This document shows, in pieces, positions 1 to 14,243 of a DNA stretch of 64,000 nt. The position numbers and the translations under genes are program-made. The stretch's first letter is position 1, and each line of letters opens with the position of its first letter. The stretch spans positions 10,230,001 to 10,294,000 of the forward strand of contig CAVNZM010000006.1 of NCBI GenBank assembly GCA_963693365.1. The letters run 5' to 3'. The DNA comes from Amoebidium appalachense (Eukaryota; Ichthyosporea). The notes under the pieces were generated by a model. The model was given only the letters and a program-made list of their open reading frames with translations, did not search any database and was not told the origin of the DNA.

Positions 1-769
1 TTTTTTTTTTTTTTTTCTTTTTGGGGGGGGGGGGGGGGGGGGGGGGGGGGTGACGTTCACGTGGATATTTTAGCAAGAGAGGGACTCAGCAGGTGCAAAA
101 CCGATTGTGGGACTCAACTTAGCTGCATATGGACTTATTGATCAACACCCCCCTTCCCCCCCCCCCCCCCCCCCCCCCCCCCACCCCCCCCCCCTCCTCC
201 TTCGTCCCACCCACCACCACTACCACCCCCTCTGTCCATACACACCTGGTCTTTCCATTCCCCCCCCCCAACCACCACCACCACCACCACCCAAACACAT
301 ACACACACATTCGCTCAAGCGGAAAACATGCACATCCCCCCCCCCCCCCCCTTCCCCCACCCCCACCCCCGTACTTTATAGCGCATTCAACCCCCCCCCC
401 CCCCAAAAAAAAAAATTATGCGTATCATTGGGTTCATTTCGCTTTTTGTTTTCGTATTATTGTTCGTTGTCCCATGTGCCCCATTCCAATGTTTCTGTGG
501 ATAACCCCCCCCCCCCCCCCCCCCCCCCCCCAGGGACCCGTCCACCTGATGATGGGCTCTACTTGTGTTGCATTCGTTCTGTGTATGTGTTTGGTGTTAT
601 TCATGGTGGATTGCACTTCGTACTTGCATTCTAGACTCCCAAGGATGTGCGCTGCTTTTCATGCACACTTTTGTGTATGTTTTCTATTGCAAATTTGCAC
701 TGTGTTGCTCGCCGTTGGTTGCACTTCATACTCCGTAAACCATTCTAACCAACCAATCCCTCCCCCCCC

Positions 770-800
<31 letters not shown>

Positions 801-832
801 ACACACACATGCCTGAGCGCGCACACATACAC

Positions 833-905
<73 letters not shown>

Positions 906-974
906 CGCACACACATACACACACACACACACATACACACACACACACACACATATATACACACATACACACAG
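1..974. other. Left edge, probable intron of the arfaptin-like gene
   Basis: The window opens with a T run followed by a G run (1-50) and continues with C runs, short A runs and CA repeats. I find no exon matching the N-terminal half of arfaptin here. The stretch ends in a CA array whose final CACAG serves as acceptor for the exon at 975, so it most likely belongs to an intron whose upstream exon lies outside the window. Confidence 0.5.
762..972. repeat. C run joined to a (CA)n array
   Basis: About 25 C residues run straight into an interrupted CA array of about 185 bp. The last repeat unit supplies the AG of the splice acceptor of the first visible arfaptin-like exon. Confidence 0.9.
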
Positions 975-3663
<2,689 letters not shown>

Positions 3664-3722
3664 AAGCCTCTGGAAGGCAGGGTGGGGGTGTGCACGTGTG
3701 TACCTCGTGTATGCACAAGGTG

Positions 3723-3769
<47 letters not shown>

Positions 3770-5152
3770 GTGTGTGTGTGTGTTGGTACATGGCACACGG
3801 GCAAATGTGCATGCAACATGCGCACACGCGCGCGCGCACACACACACACACACATGCACACACGAACTCGCAATATTCCACGGACAAACAACGAAGTGAA
3901 GGTGACTGTGCAACCAGTATTACACTGTACATGTACATAAAATGGGTTTACTATTTGTTGTCTCGAAGACAGATTCATTTTGGTTTGATAAGGTTTTTGA
4001 TTTACCTTATTTCAAAGGGTCATACGTTAGATCAAATATTAATGGTATTTCATTTCCAGGAAATGCCACATTTGCATTTTACTAATGATTTATGTTGTAC
4101 ATGTTGCCTTTTTTCAATTATTGCGCAGATTATCTCTTGGCCGTCGCCACCAGATGACACTTCCTAGCAGTCTGGAGATGAATGGAAATGGTGGAAGGCG
4201 TAAAGACTCATATATACACCATGTAATTGCGCGTATCTTGCAATGACCCAGTAAGTAATCCTATACATATCAACCCTGTGATTGCGGGTGTCTCAGAGGC
4301 TCTGTGTGCTGTGCGCGCAGACCTCAGCCTCCCATATATATGCCACTACTGGTTGGTGGCAGATAGGAAAGGCAATTATATCAGTGGCAGGTGGCAGACC
4401 ATGAATACATAGATAATCAGGTGGCAGATAATAAATACAAACATATTTCAAGGCGGCAGACAATAAATACATAAGTAGATATTCAGGTGCCGCTGGGATA
4501 ATGCATCATTGAACTTGATGATATTCAGATGGCAGCTAATAGCAATAAACACATAACACATAGATATTCAGGGTGGCAGATGATAAATATGTAATTCAGG
4601 TGGCAGATAGCATATACATAGGTATTCAGGTGGCAGAAATAATCACATAGACTCTCAGGTGGCAGATATCAATACGTAGATATTCAGGTGGCAGATATCA
4701 ATACGTAGATATTCAGGTGGCAGATATCAATACAGAGATATTAAGGTGGCAGATATCCGCACTAGCACACAATATTCAGGTGGCGGAGGGTTTTCCCTCC
4801 CCCAGATGATGCCCGCACGTTGTGGTTGGGTGCATGGGCACAAGAATTCTAATAACCAACGGGAGATATGTACACCCGCTGTTACAGTAGCCGAGGTAAA
4901 TCGACCCGGCTCGATCGGATTGCCCATATAAGGAAACTCTGCAAAATGCTGGCAAACCGCTTCCACATGCTGGTGGTGTTTCGTTGGCCCAGCCGACTCG
5001 TATGTGGCTATCGTTTGGTGTGATGGTGCTGGTGCTATGTTAGCGCTGGGGAGGGAGGGAGGGAAGGAGCGTGTGTGTGCCCGGGGGAAGGGGGGGGGGG
5101 GGGGGGGGCTGCTGTATAGTGTCGTATCATCGGATACAGAACGTGCTTGCCA

Positions 5153-5187
<35 letters not shown>

Positions 5188-5426
5188 TGTGTGCGCGCGC
5201 GCGAGCGTGTGTGTGTGTGCGCGTGTGTGTGCGTATCGCGCCTGCGGGTGCAAGCACGCTCGCCTGTGTTGTTTCAAGTGGGTAACCTTTGGACGGGGAG
5301 AAGAGTGGGGGGGCCGGGTGGAGGGGGTTGATAATTAAGATAAAAGGTGAGAGTTTTCAGACATCATATGGTATGTCAGTCTGTGTGTGTATGTGTGTGT
5401 GTGTGTGTACACGTGTCTGCAGGGAT

Positions 5427-5469
<43 letters not shown>

Positions 5470-6278
5470 GGGGGGGGGGGGAGGGGGGCTGAGCTGATGC
5501 ATACCGAGCAAGCAGGCAAACAAAATGGGTAGGGGGGAGGTTGGTAGGTGAATGGTGGGGTGCCGGATATGCGTGTGTGTGTGTGTGTGTGTGGGGGGGG
5601 GGGGGAACAATGGTTAAGTAATAGGCCATATTTTCAAGTGACGTAACTTTCATATACTTAGGAAACTTGACTTCTCAATATATACTTATGATTGATTTAT
5701 CTTTAACAAAAAGGAGCATATTCGTACGTAAGTAAGTAGGTAAGTAAGAGTGTACGTGTCCAGCACGTCACAAGGTCAACCCAGGGTGGATGCATGCTAG
5801 CAAAACAGGCTTACCAGAAGCAATATGTACAATAACACCCAAAGGTACTTAACAAAGGAGAAATAATAAATTGACAAAACGGAGAGGTCAGCAAGTTTCG
5901 AGCCTGTGTATTCGACGGGTGTCTGTGAGTGCACTTGTTCCGAGGGCAGGACAGAAATGCGCACATGTGTGAAAATAAGCAGAATATGCACGTGCTCTTA
6001 TGTGAGGGTGCACGAGAGGGCCATCCAGCACATGCAAAGTAAGAATGATATACACGTGTCAAGAGTGTGCAACCCCTGTAAGCGTGTGTGTGTGTGTGCA
6101 TAGGTCGTTGCATGAAGCATGCACCTGCACACGTGCGTGTTAAAAACAGCCCAGATCCTACAGTCCAGAGAAACGTTTCTTAACAAAGGCTATGGTAGGA
6201 ACCCTAGCAGAGTGCTGGGCAACGTGAGTAGGCATCACGTACTCCTGCTACAGATGCCCCTCCCTCACCCCCACACAC
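3664..6278. other. Intergenic region, repeat-rich, no gene recognised
   Basis: Lies between the stop of the arfaptin-like gene and the stop of the minus-strand gene at 6279, so the two genes converge here. It contains a GT array at 3726-3782, an AT-richer unique stretch at 3900-4380, a 29-bp minisatellite at 4390-4790, GT/GCGC arrays around 5155-5235, a long G run at 5430-5485 and a short (GTAA)n stretch near 5725-5748. I see no convincing coding exon. Confidence 0.6.
4390..4790. repeat. 29-bp minisatellite, degenerate on its left side
   Basis: The unit contains GATATTCAGGTGGCAGAT followed by an AT-rich tail. Copies near 4675-4760 are almost identical and spaced 29 bp apart. Copies to the left are increasingly degenerate in spacing and sequence, and one is interrupted by unrelated sequence near 4490-4530. 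The core AGGTGGCAGA is the best-kept part. Confidence 0.85.
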
Positions 6279-7673
6279 TCAGTTGAACGGGACTGGTGGG
6301 GGTGGCTCGTCCTCACCTCTCTGGCCCTCCAGCTCCTCAAACAGCCTCCTCCCCTGCTCGGCCCACTGCATATAGCGCCGCCTCCACGAATCCGACGGCA
6401 CAAACGGCGTGTTTGACTCCCGCGTGCTTGTCATCAGCTCCCTCTTTGTGCGCTCCAGCTCTGCCTGCGAGTCTGCCAGCCGCCCTTTCAACTCTGCTGC
6501 TTCCTGCTCCAAATCCATCACCCGTACCTCCAACCCTTTACCCCGCCACTTGTCCACGTCTCCCCGCAAAAAGTCCCCGAAAGGGCTGGTGCTGACATTG
6601 GGGTATTCTCCGTTCTGGTTTTTGTACTGGTCGCCTATCAGTATTGGTGGTGCGCGCATGCTTGGTGAGCCCTGCTGGCCGTTTGAGTTCCAGTTGAAGT
6701 TTGCGTTGAGTGGCTGGGACAGGTGGTGGCCAAAGTGGGCGTTGAGGTAGCTAGCCCCGAACGGACTGTTGCCACTGCCCCCGTCTGCCGGCTGGCTGGC
6801 TTGCTGGTCGAAACTGCGCCGGCCCGGGGACGACTCGAGGGCGGCAGGCAGGTGCAGGTCCGCACCCCCAAATATGTCCGTGCCCATGTCCTCCACTCGC
6901 CTGCGCTTGCCCTGTGCCCGTGTGCCGCTTTTAGGCGACGGCTGCCTGTCGTCCCGTGAGTAGCCCCTCTGCACACTCAGGGCCATATTCAGCGCCTGTG
7001 GCGTGTCCTCCTCCGTCTCGCTGCCGTCGTCCTCGTCGTTCCGTCTCACGTCGTCACGTGACAACCGCCCCGCCACCCGGGCTGTGGTCTGCTGCAGAGG
7101 CGGAGACTGGAACCCCGCAAGGCCCCCGGGTGTGTCGTCCTTCTTAAGGAGTTCGTTCTTCAGCTGCAACACGGCGTGGGCCTCGGCGGATTTGGGCGTG
7201 ACAGGTGCCTGCGGTGGTTTGTGGCGCGCTTGCTGGGTCCAAGTTTTGCGCTTGAGAAAAATGGGCGGTTTGAAGCTCTCACAGACAGCCTCTATTGCAA
7301 CCTTGCCTCGTTTTAGCGGCTCACCATTGTTGTATAGCGGAGTGCTTATGATCTCATTCCCGTTCATATCTAGGCCAAAGTTCTCCACCCCAACCGTTTT
7401 TTTCCAGTTTTTCCACGTGTCCCCTAGTGTCTCACTGAACTTATTAGCTGTAATCCACTCCCCCTGCCAGTATACCTTACCCGTATAGTGTCCCATGGAA
7501 ACATAGTGCAGTTGCATCCAGGCCTTGTGCTCTCTAAAAGAAACTAGCCACAGGCCTCTACCCGGTATTTTTTCTGCTCCGGTTGTGTCTACGTCGGCCA
7601 GGGCAGCCGGGGGAGGTGGAGGCGGAGCTTGTGAAGGGGAGTCCAACCCTGCCATGGGGTCTGAGAGGTCCAT
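6279..7673 (-). CDS. Intronless nuclear-type protein with SAND-like segment
   Basis: One uninterrupted frame of 464 codons. The ATG at 7673 is the first Met; an in-frame TGA lies 24 bases upstream. Visible parts: a Pro-rich start (residues 14-22); a compact Trp-rich region at about 40-145 with GEWITANKF (71-79) and KNWK (88-91), which recalls the SAND DNA-binding fold, whose core motif is KDWK or KNWK; an acidic stretch around 211-223; a basic cluster KRRRV at 256-260 that could be a nuclear localisation signal; a Gly/Asn/Ser-rich middle; a heptad-like charged helix at about 380-420; and a Pro-rich end. The SAND assignment rests on motif resemblance only, and several usual SAND positions are not clear. 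Function unknown; transcription factor or chromatin protein is my inference. It is one of two intronless genes among intron-rich neighbours. Confidence 0.75.
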   Translation of the reverse strand: MDLSDPMAGLDSPSQAPPPPPPAALADVDTTGAEKIPGRGLWLVSFREHKAWMQLHYVSMGHYTGKVYWQGEWITANKFSETLGDTWKNWKKTVGVENFGLDMNGNEIISTPLYNNGEPLKRGKVAIEAVCESFKPPIFLKRKTWTQQARHKPPQAPVTPKSAEAHAVLQLKNELLKKDDTPGGLAGFQSPPLQQTTARVAGRLSRDDVRRNDEDDGSETEEDTPQALNMALSVQRGYSRDDRQPSPKSGTRAQGKRRRVEDMGTDIFGGADLHLPAALESSPGRRSFDQQASQPADGGSGNSPFGASYLNAHFGHHLSQPLNANFNWNSNGQQGSPSMRAPPILIGDQYKNQNGEYPNVSTSPFGDFLRGDVDKWRGKGLEVRVMDLEQEAAELKGRLADSQAELERTKRELMTSTRESNTPFVPSDSWRRRYMQWAEQGRRLFEELEGQRGEDEPPPPVPFN

Positions 7674-7884
7674 GTTTGGTGCGTTACAGTCACCTCACCA
7701 GCACAGCATTTGCTACCTGGAGCCTTACGCAAGATAAAAAATTAAAACTAATGCTTGTGCAAACTACCTACGAGAAGCTAACGCAAACTTTTGTCATTTT
7801 GCACACAGCATGTTTCCGCACAACACAAGTCGACTGAGAAAAAAAAACGGCTGTTACAATAGAAAGTGTGACACCTTGTGGCCA

Positions 7885-7972
7885 TCACCAGCCAATTGGC
7901 TTGTAGTTTCCGGGCATACACGCGCTCCGATTCGCCAATCGCGAATTCTAAAACGCTTTTCTTATTGGCGAA
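7885..7972. promoter_or_regulatory. CCAAT-box cluster upstream of the SAND-like gene
   Basis: Four CCAAT/ATTGG motifs lie within 80 bp (7892-7896, overlapping inverse 7895-7899, 7935-7939 and 7964-7968), about 220-300 bp upstream of the minus-strand ATG at 7673. This matches the spacing expected of NF-Y sites in a promoter. Binding is inferred. Confidence 0.45.
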
Positions 7973-8790
7973 GAAATCGATCTGCGATGCGACTGGTGGA
8001 TCACAGCTGGCACTTTTTGGCGCCCTTTTCCTACAGCAGGAGAGTCGGAAAGTTGTACGTGCATGTCACAACCGTTGTTTATGTTTCTCCTACAGGGGAC
8101 GTTCAAAGCATATGCATGGTGCCTTACATGCAGTACACATGAACCAGAAGCTCCAGGAAGAGAGGAGACGAGTGATGTCAAAAAATTCTTCGTCTTTTGT
8201 ACTGTGTTGCCCTGTATATCCCGAACACTTATTAAAACCAATGCTTCATCTTGGTCTTCGAGACGGCGACCAGCGGCCGGGGCGGGGCAGGGCGAAGCGG
8301 GGTGGAAGGGGAAACAGAGGGGGGGGGGAGGGGGGAGAGGGAGGGAGGGGGCGGAGAGTTGGGGAAGGGGGAAAGAGGGGTAAGGGGAAAAGGGGCGGTG
8401 AAGGGGGGATTGGGCAAAATTAAGGCTATAGGGAATGCAACAAAGTATCACATCTGCATCTGGTTCTTGGCAAGGCCAGGAGGCCTTGGTTCTTGGCCGT
8501 GTTTTTGAACTCAAGTTTTCTTGTTATCATCCCTTGTCTCTCTACCCCCCCCCTTCCCTCCCTTCCCCCCCCCTCCCCCCTCCCTCCCTCGGGGCCCCCC
8601 AGCCAAATGGGCTTTGCCTATTAATGCATACTCTATATGTGGTTTGCACTCTGTGTTGTGTTGTCCTCCCGTCTTCGGATTTCCATGTACCACAGCACAT
8701 GCCTACTTTAAAATGCACGCAACCACCCCCCCTCCCCATTCTCGCCCCCTCCCCTCCCTCTTCCCCTCCTCCCTCCCCCCTCCCTTCTCC

Positions 8791-8843
<53 letters not shown>

Positions 8844-10331
8844 TCCCCACAGTGCGGCACGAACACAAAATCCAAGAGTCGCTTGGTTTCGGAGACGACG
8901 CATACATGCAAGAACTTGCGACGCAAAGTCACGATGTTCATGTCATCGGGATGTGCAACCAACATTCCTATATACCGTGTGTACTAACGTAGCATGTCCG
9001 TGACGGGGAAGTTGAGGAGCGGGGCGGAGGGAGGGGGGGGGGGGGAGGGGGGGGGAGGATGGAGCATGACAAATGCTCACATCGAGGCAAGGGGCGCTGC
9101 TTATCTATAGTATACTACTACATCATTATAACAGATCCGAAAGTGTGTACGGATACTGTACGTACCGAGATGGCACGAGTCACAAATCAGTCAGCGGGTA
9201 TCATCAGTACTACAGTACTTCAAGGCTTGGAAGTCCCAGCGGGCCTGCTGATGCCGTTTGACATAAGCCCCCCCCCCCGGGGGCGGCCCTCCCCCCCTCC
9301 CCCTCCCCCCTGGTTGAAGCCTGGGCTACAGAGGGCTTTTTGGCAGTGGTTGCCCTTAATTGCTTCCCCGGGGCCAGGAGGGATGGAGGGGGCAGTGGGG
9401 TTGAGGGGGGGTGGGGGGTAGGGGGGGGGGGGGGGGGGGCATGATCTTGAAAAAAAATCGCCAGCCGGCTGAAAAGAGCATCCCAAAACCACCACAGATG
9501 GTTGGCTGGGGGGCGCGGGGGGGGGGGGGGGGGGGGGGGGGGGGAAGCTTCGCTAGGGGGGAGACAAGCATGATCAAGGATTTTTTTCGCCAGTCCGTTC
9601 ATAAGTAACGTTCCCGAGATACCGCCGGATGTTACTTCCTGAGGCAGCCACAGCCCGTGAATAGGCCTGGGGATTGGGGGAAACCGGGGGGTGAGGGGGG
9701 GAGTGCATGTGGGGGGAGGTGAAATACCTGTGGGGGGAGGAGGGGGGAGAGGGGGCGGGGGGGGGGGAGGGGGGGGCCCGGGGGGGCCGGGGGGGGGGGG
9801 GGGGGGGGGAGCTGCAGACATCTGGGAACTTCATGGGGCTGTTGTTTTTGAATGCAGTAATGACTCGGGTGTTACAACATTCGATTCCCCTGCTGTGATG
9901 GACCTAGGTACTGTGTGATTAGTCACTCTTTCATGACGACTGCAAGGCGTTATTTTCTGGATGTCCTACAATTGCATGGCCAGCCATGTACATTCTTACC
10001 GTAGTTTCTTTCCTACGGTATAATTTGAGGTATTCTCTTTTCCGAAGTACTACTAGGCAAGGCATTCCCCCCCCCCCCCCCCCCATGCACATCACATGGT
10101 ATTTTCTTTCCCCATGTATGATTGCAGGGTATTTTCTTTGGAATTCCCCTTTATACGTTGCAAGGTTTTCCCTTTTCCCCATGTTCCATCAACGTTTTTC
10201 TGAAGCTCGCTGTGTGATGTCAAAGTATCCAATGCATTATGGACTCTGACCCCCCGGAGCCCCCACCCCCTCGCCCCAGGCCCCTCCATCCCTTTCCCTC
10301 CGAGGCTCACATGACTACATCAGATGATACA

Positions 10332-10376
<45 letters not shown>

Positions 10377-10884
10377 CCATTCGTACCATGTAAACGTGTG
10401 GAGCTCGAACAAATAAACAACCAAGATAGAGAGAGAGAGAGCCTGATGACAAGAAAGAAACTAAACACCATCACCACTGCTACACAAGCTGCAGTGTCAC
10501 ACGCACACACATGCCTGAACAAAAAAAAGGGGGGGGGGGGGGAGTAGGATTGGGGTGGGGGGGGGGGGGGGGGGAGTTAGCGTTGTGAACTCACAGGAAA
10601 AGTGAAAAGGTCAAATCTCTTTTCCTCCCCCCCTCCCCCCCCCCTCCCCCCCGAAAAACAACTTCAACGTCAAACAAACAAATAAGCACAGTATACTGTA
10701 ACGGGAAATGTTGAAGAAAGCAGGGAACAAGTCCATGCAGAAGTTTACGCACTAAGTTTATCAACGTCATTGAATAGGCAGCTCAGGAGCTGGTCGGGTG
10801 AGAAAGAAGAGTGATAGAGGTCAGGTTCTGGGGGGAAAGGAGGAGGAGGAGGAATTGAGGAAGAAGGGGGGGGGGGGGGGGGGG

Positions 10885-11099
10885 CTACAGGGGTAGTCTA
10901 AATATAAGATTTTCCGAATATAAGATTCTAGCGCTAGGATTTTTAAAAAAATCAAGATTCTAGCTGGCTAGCCCCCACCGTCATATATGAAAATTAAGTT
11001 TGTTTCCCTGTGTCCTTGTGTGCTAGGGGGTCTGGAACTAAGATTCTAGCGGGCTAGAGCCGAAATCCACGTAATCTTATATTCGGCCTACCCCTGTAG
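10885..11099. mobile_element. Pogo/Tigger-like non-autonomous inverted-repeat element (MITE)
   Basis: A 215-bp unit has termini that are inverted copies of each other: CTACAGGGGTAG at 10885-10896 and its reverse complement at 11088-11099, extended inward by a shared AATATAAGAT. Read as TA + CAG...CTG + TA, the ends match the pogo/Tigger group of Tc1/mariner transposons, which duplicate TA and start with CAG. There is no coding capacity, so it would depend on a transposase encoded elsewhere. The inside carries repeated AAGATTCTAGC motifs in both halves. Confidence 0.7.
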
Positions 11100-12100
11100 G
11101 GTTTCAACAAGGAGGGAGGAAGGCGCGGGGGAGTGTCAGGGAGGGGGGCTAGGGGGAGGGAGGGAGAGCAAATTTTAGTAAGCCTTGTTCTGGGAGCTAA
11201 GAGAGAGAGCTCGAGAGGCCGGGGGGGGGGGGGGGGGGGGAGGGGGGGGGGGGGGGGGGGGGGAAGGGGGGGGGGAGGTGGGGGAGGGGGGGGAGAGGGG
11301 GGAAGGGGGAGCTTGAGGGGGGGCTCGATCAGGAGCGGGGCCTAGGTAGGCGGGGAGGAGGGGGGATAGGGGGAGGAGAGGAGAGGAATTGTATATAATG
11401 GCCCACCTTATTCTGAGCTCGAGCTGAGAGAAAGGCTGAGCTCGAGAGGCCCCCGTTAATGGTGGTTGGGGGGCATACTATAAGGGCTGCAGCCTCATTG
11501 TCCTCCATAATACACGGAAAAAAACCCCCACAACATCCCCCGGCCCTGAAGTGGCCCAAAAAGTTTCTCGAGTGGCAGCTGCTGCAGGGCTCCGGCTGAT
11601 CCCATGGTCACATGTTATACACGGGGAATGCAAATGGAAAAGCCTGGCATATGCAATTGTCGGGCGCATTGCTTGTCCCTCACACATCCAATATGCCCCT
11701 CACACACCATAAAAGCTTTGGGGAAACCCAGCGTGCACATGAACCCAATCACGTAGGGGGGCCTTTCGCACAAAAGTTTTTCACAGACCAATATTGCAGA
11801 TTTTAGCACAGCAAGTAAAAATACACGTGTTGTATTTGCAGTATTAACATGCCCCAGCCATTGGACCAGCAGTGGCCGGGGGGCCAAAAAAATAAAAACA
11901 TACATTCGGGGTTAAGTATTAAAGGCCATCTAGCGAAATAATACTTAATTGGGGGACACGTTCTTTAACAGTACGGCACCCACACTAATGATCCGCAGTC
12001 GGACCGATGCAAGTAGCACCTTATATAAACATTAATTAAAAACAGAAGACATTCTAACATTCCAATCCACCCATACTATCCATACTAGCCAATCATTAAC

Positions 12101-13611
12101 CTAATCAGCGCGTGCGACCAAACCGTTCTCCTGTGGATGCAGGAAGTCGCTGATGATTGCGTTGACTACCTCCTGCAGCTCGGCAGCCACCTTGTCCTTG
12201 TCCTCCTCGCACGTGATCTTGCCCGTCATCTCGGAGTAGTACTTGAGCTTGGGCTCAGTGCCAGACCCACGCACCGTCACCACGGCGCCGTTCTCAAAGT
12301 AGAAAGTGATCATCTGGGCATCAGGGGTAAGGGGCAGGCGGGGTTTAAGGTCGGCATAGTTCGAGTCGTAGCCGACAGTCATGTCACGCACGGCCTTAAG
12401 GGGGAAGCGGCCCAGCTTTGTGGGATAGTTGGGGCGGATGCGGTTGAAGATGGCCTCCATAATCTTGGGGTCGTAGCACAGGAAGTAGCTGTCGTTGGTG
12501 GTGAAGTAGCCATACTTGAGGTACAGCGCATTGAGCTGGCCCGTGAGGGACGAGCCCTTCTCGTCCAGGTAGTGCATCATCTCGGCCATGACGGCAGCAG
12601 CATGCACACCGTCCTTGTCCCACACGGTGGTGCCCAGCATGAAGCCGATGGCCTCCTCGTAGGCCATCAGCACCTTCAGGCCCTCGTTCTGCTCAAGCTC
12701 GATGCCCTTGTTGGCCATCCACTTGAACCCGGTCAGCGTCTCCTGCGGGGTTAGAAAGAGGTGTGTGAATGGGAGTGCGTTTGGACTGGTGCGTGCCTCT
12801 ATGGGGATAAGGTAGGTCTGAAAGTCTAATACAAGGGCATTAGTGTGTGCTTGTGCATTTGCTTGTGCATTTGCTTGTGCGTGCGTGCTTCTCTGTGTGT
12901 GTTGGGGTTGGGGGAGAGGGTGACACAGGGGGGAGGGGAGGGGGGGGGGGGGGGGGGGGGAAGAGGAGGGGAGGAGGGGAAAAGGGGCGTAGGACATGCA
13001 ACAGAGGGGTGGAAAAGCAACCTATTCTTATAATAGGTAGAAGGTGTGTGGTGTTACCTCAAAGCGGAAGCCCTCTGCAGCAGCCATGGCCTTGATGAAC
13101 TTGGACGACACGGTGGAGGCCACCATGGCGCACTTGGAGGCAGGCACGTCGGGGTGCTTGGCCACGTGGCTCTCCCACATCCACCAGGCAAACAGCGTGC
13201 CGATCTCGTTGCCCTTGAACACATGCCAGCGCCCACTGTGTGCATGTGGTTAGATGGTGTGTGGAACTGAGCAACACATGGCATGGAACATGGACAAATA
13301 CGTGGTTGAAGAGGGGGGAGGAGGAGGGGGGTGGGGACGGGGGGAGGGGATGAGGACAAATACGTGGTTGAAGAGGGTGGAGGAGTGGGGTGGGGTGGAG
13401 TGGGGCTCTAAATCAAGGTGCTATCATGAACTTTTTAGCTTTTTGGGTGTGTGTGTGCAAAAAAAAAAATTGCGCAACGGTGGGGAGCGGGTGGTGCCAG
13501 ATGTATGTGCATGTTTAGATACATGGGTTTTGGGCCTAGCAGGTGGGCAGGGAGAGACCCCGGGAGGAAAAGGAGGGGGGGAAAAGGGGAGATTGGTGGT
13601 GGTGGTGGTGG

Positions 13612-13649
<38 letters not shown>

Positions 13650-14212
13650 GCTGGGTGGATATGTGCCGTTCAGGTGTGCACGCTAGACAAGTTAAACAAG
13701 CAGGGAGCAAGCAATATCATGAAAGGTGTGTGGAGGAAAGGGCTACGTAGCCCGCGCGCAGGGGGGGGGGGGGGAGGGGGGGGAAGGCAGGAAAGGGGCA
13801 GGGACAGAAGCGGAGGCGTGTGTGTGTGTGTGTGTTGGGGGGGGGGGGGGGGGGGGGGGGAGGGGGGGGGGGGGGGGGGGGGAGGAACGTACTCGTCGAG
13901 CTTCTGGGCCACAGCCAGACGGTCGGCATCGGGGTCGTTGGCAAGAATGTAGCGGGAACCCTCCTTCTCGGCAAGCGCAATGGAGAGGTTCTGGGGGGGA
14001 GGGGGATGGTGAGTATAATGGCAATCGAGGGGGGGGGGGGGGGAGGGGGGGTGCAGATGCGGGAGTCCTAAACCGAAGTCAAACTTAGCCCGTGCAGATG
14101 CAGGAGTCTTAAACCGAAGTCAAATTTAGCCCAAGCTGTGTCTATGGGTATGTGCAGCACGGGAAAGGGGAAAGCAGAGAGGCACCAGAGGAATGAAATC
14201 GGGAGGGTGTGT

Positions 14213-14243
<31 letters not shown>

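Larger units (their letters stand above)
7674..12100. other. Intergenic region with pogo-like element, no gene recognised
   Basis: Apart from the CCAAT cluster at its left end and the inverted-repeat element at 10885-11099, this 4.4-kb stretch is dominated by G-rich and C-rich low-complexity blocks: 8290-8400, 8545-8590, 8725-8850, 9275-9310, 9400-9545, 9665-9810, 10340-10375, 10865-10884 and 11105-11400. Frames through these blocks give only poly-Gly or poly-Pro. The unique parts at 9820-10240 and 11420-12060 carry no recognisable exon. Confidence 0.6.

Noticed and set aside
4727-5030. Minus-strand frame with HVEAVCQHFAEFPYMGNPIEP
   Set aside because: Unrecognised, no start or splice frame that makes a gene, and it overlaps the end of the minisatellite.
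8141-8420. Plus-strand frame starting MNQKLQEERRRVMSKN
   Set aside because: The charged start is suggestive, but it runs into a G-rich low-complexity block and has no supportable continuation.
8703-8907. Poly-Gly and poly-Pro frames over G or C runs
   Set aside because: Homopolymer translation only; no start context, no homology, run length likely variable.
13889-13990. Alternative exon 5 donor of PGM2 (GTTCCT at 13888)
   Set aside because: It would keep LDEY but then shift the frame of exon 6; GTACGT at 13892 joins to LDDGRWHVFKGNEIG, which matches the family.
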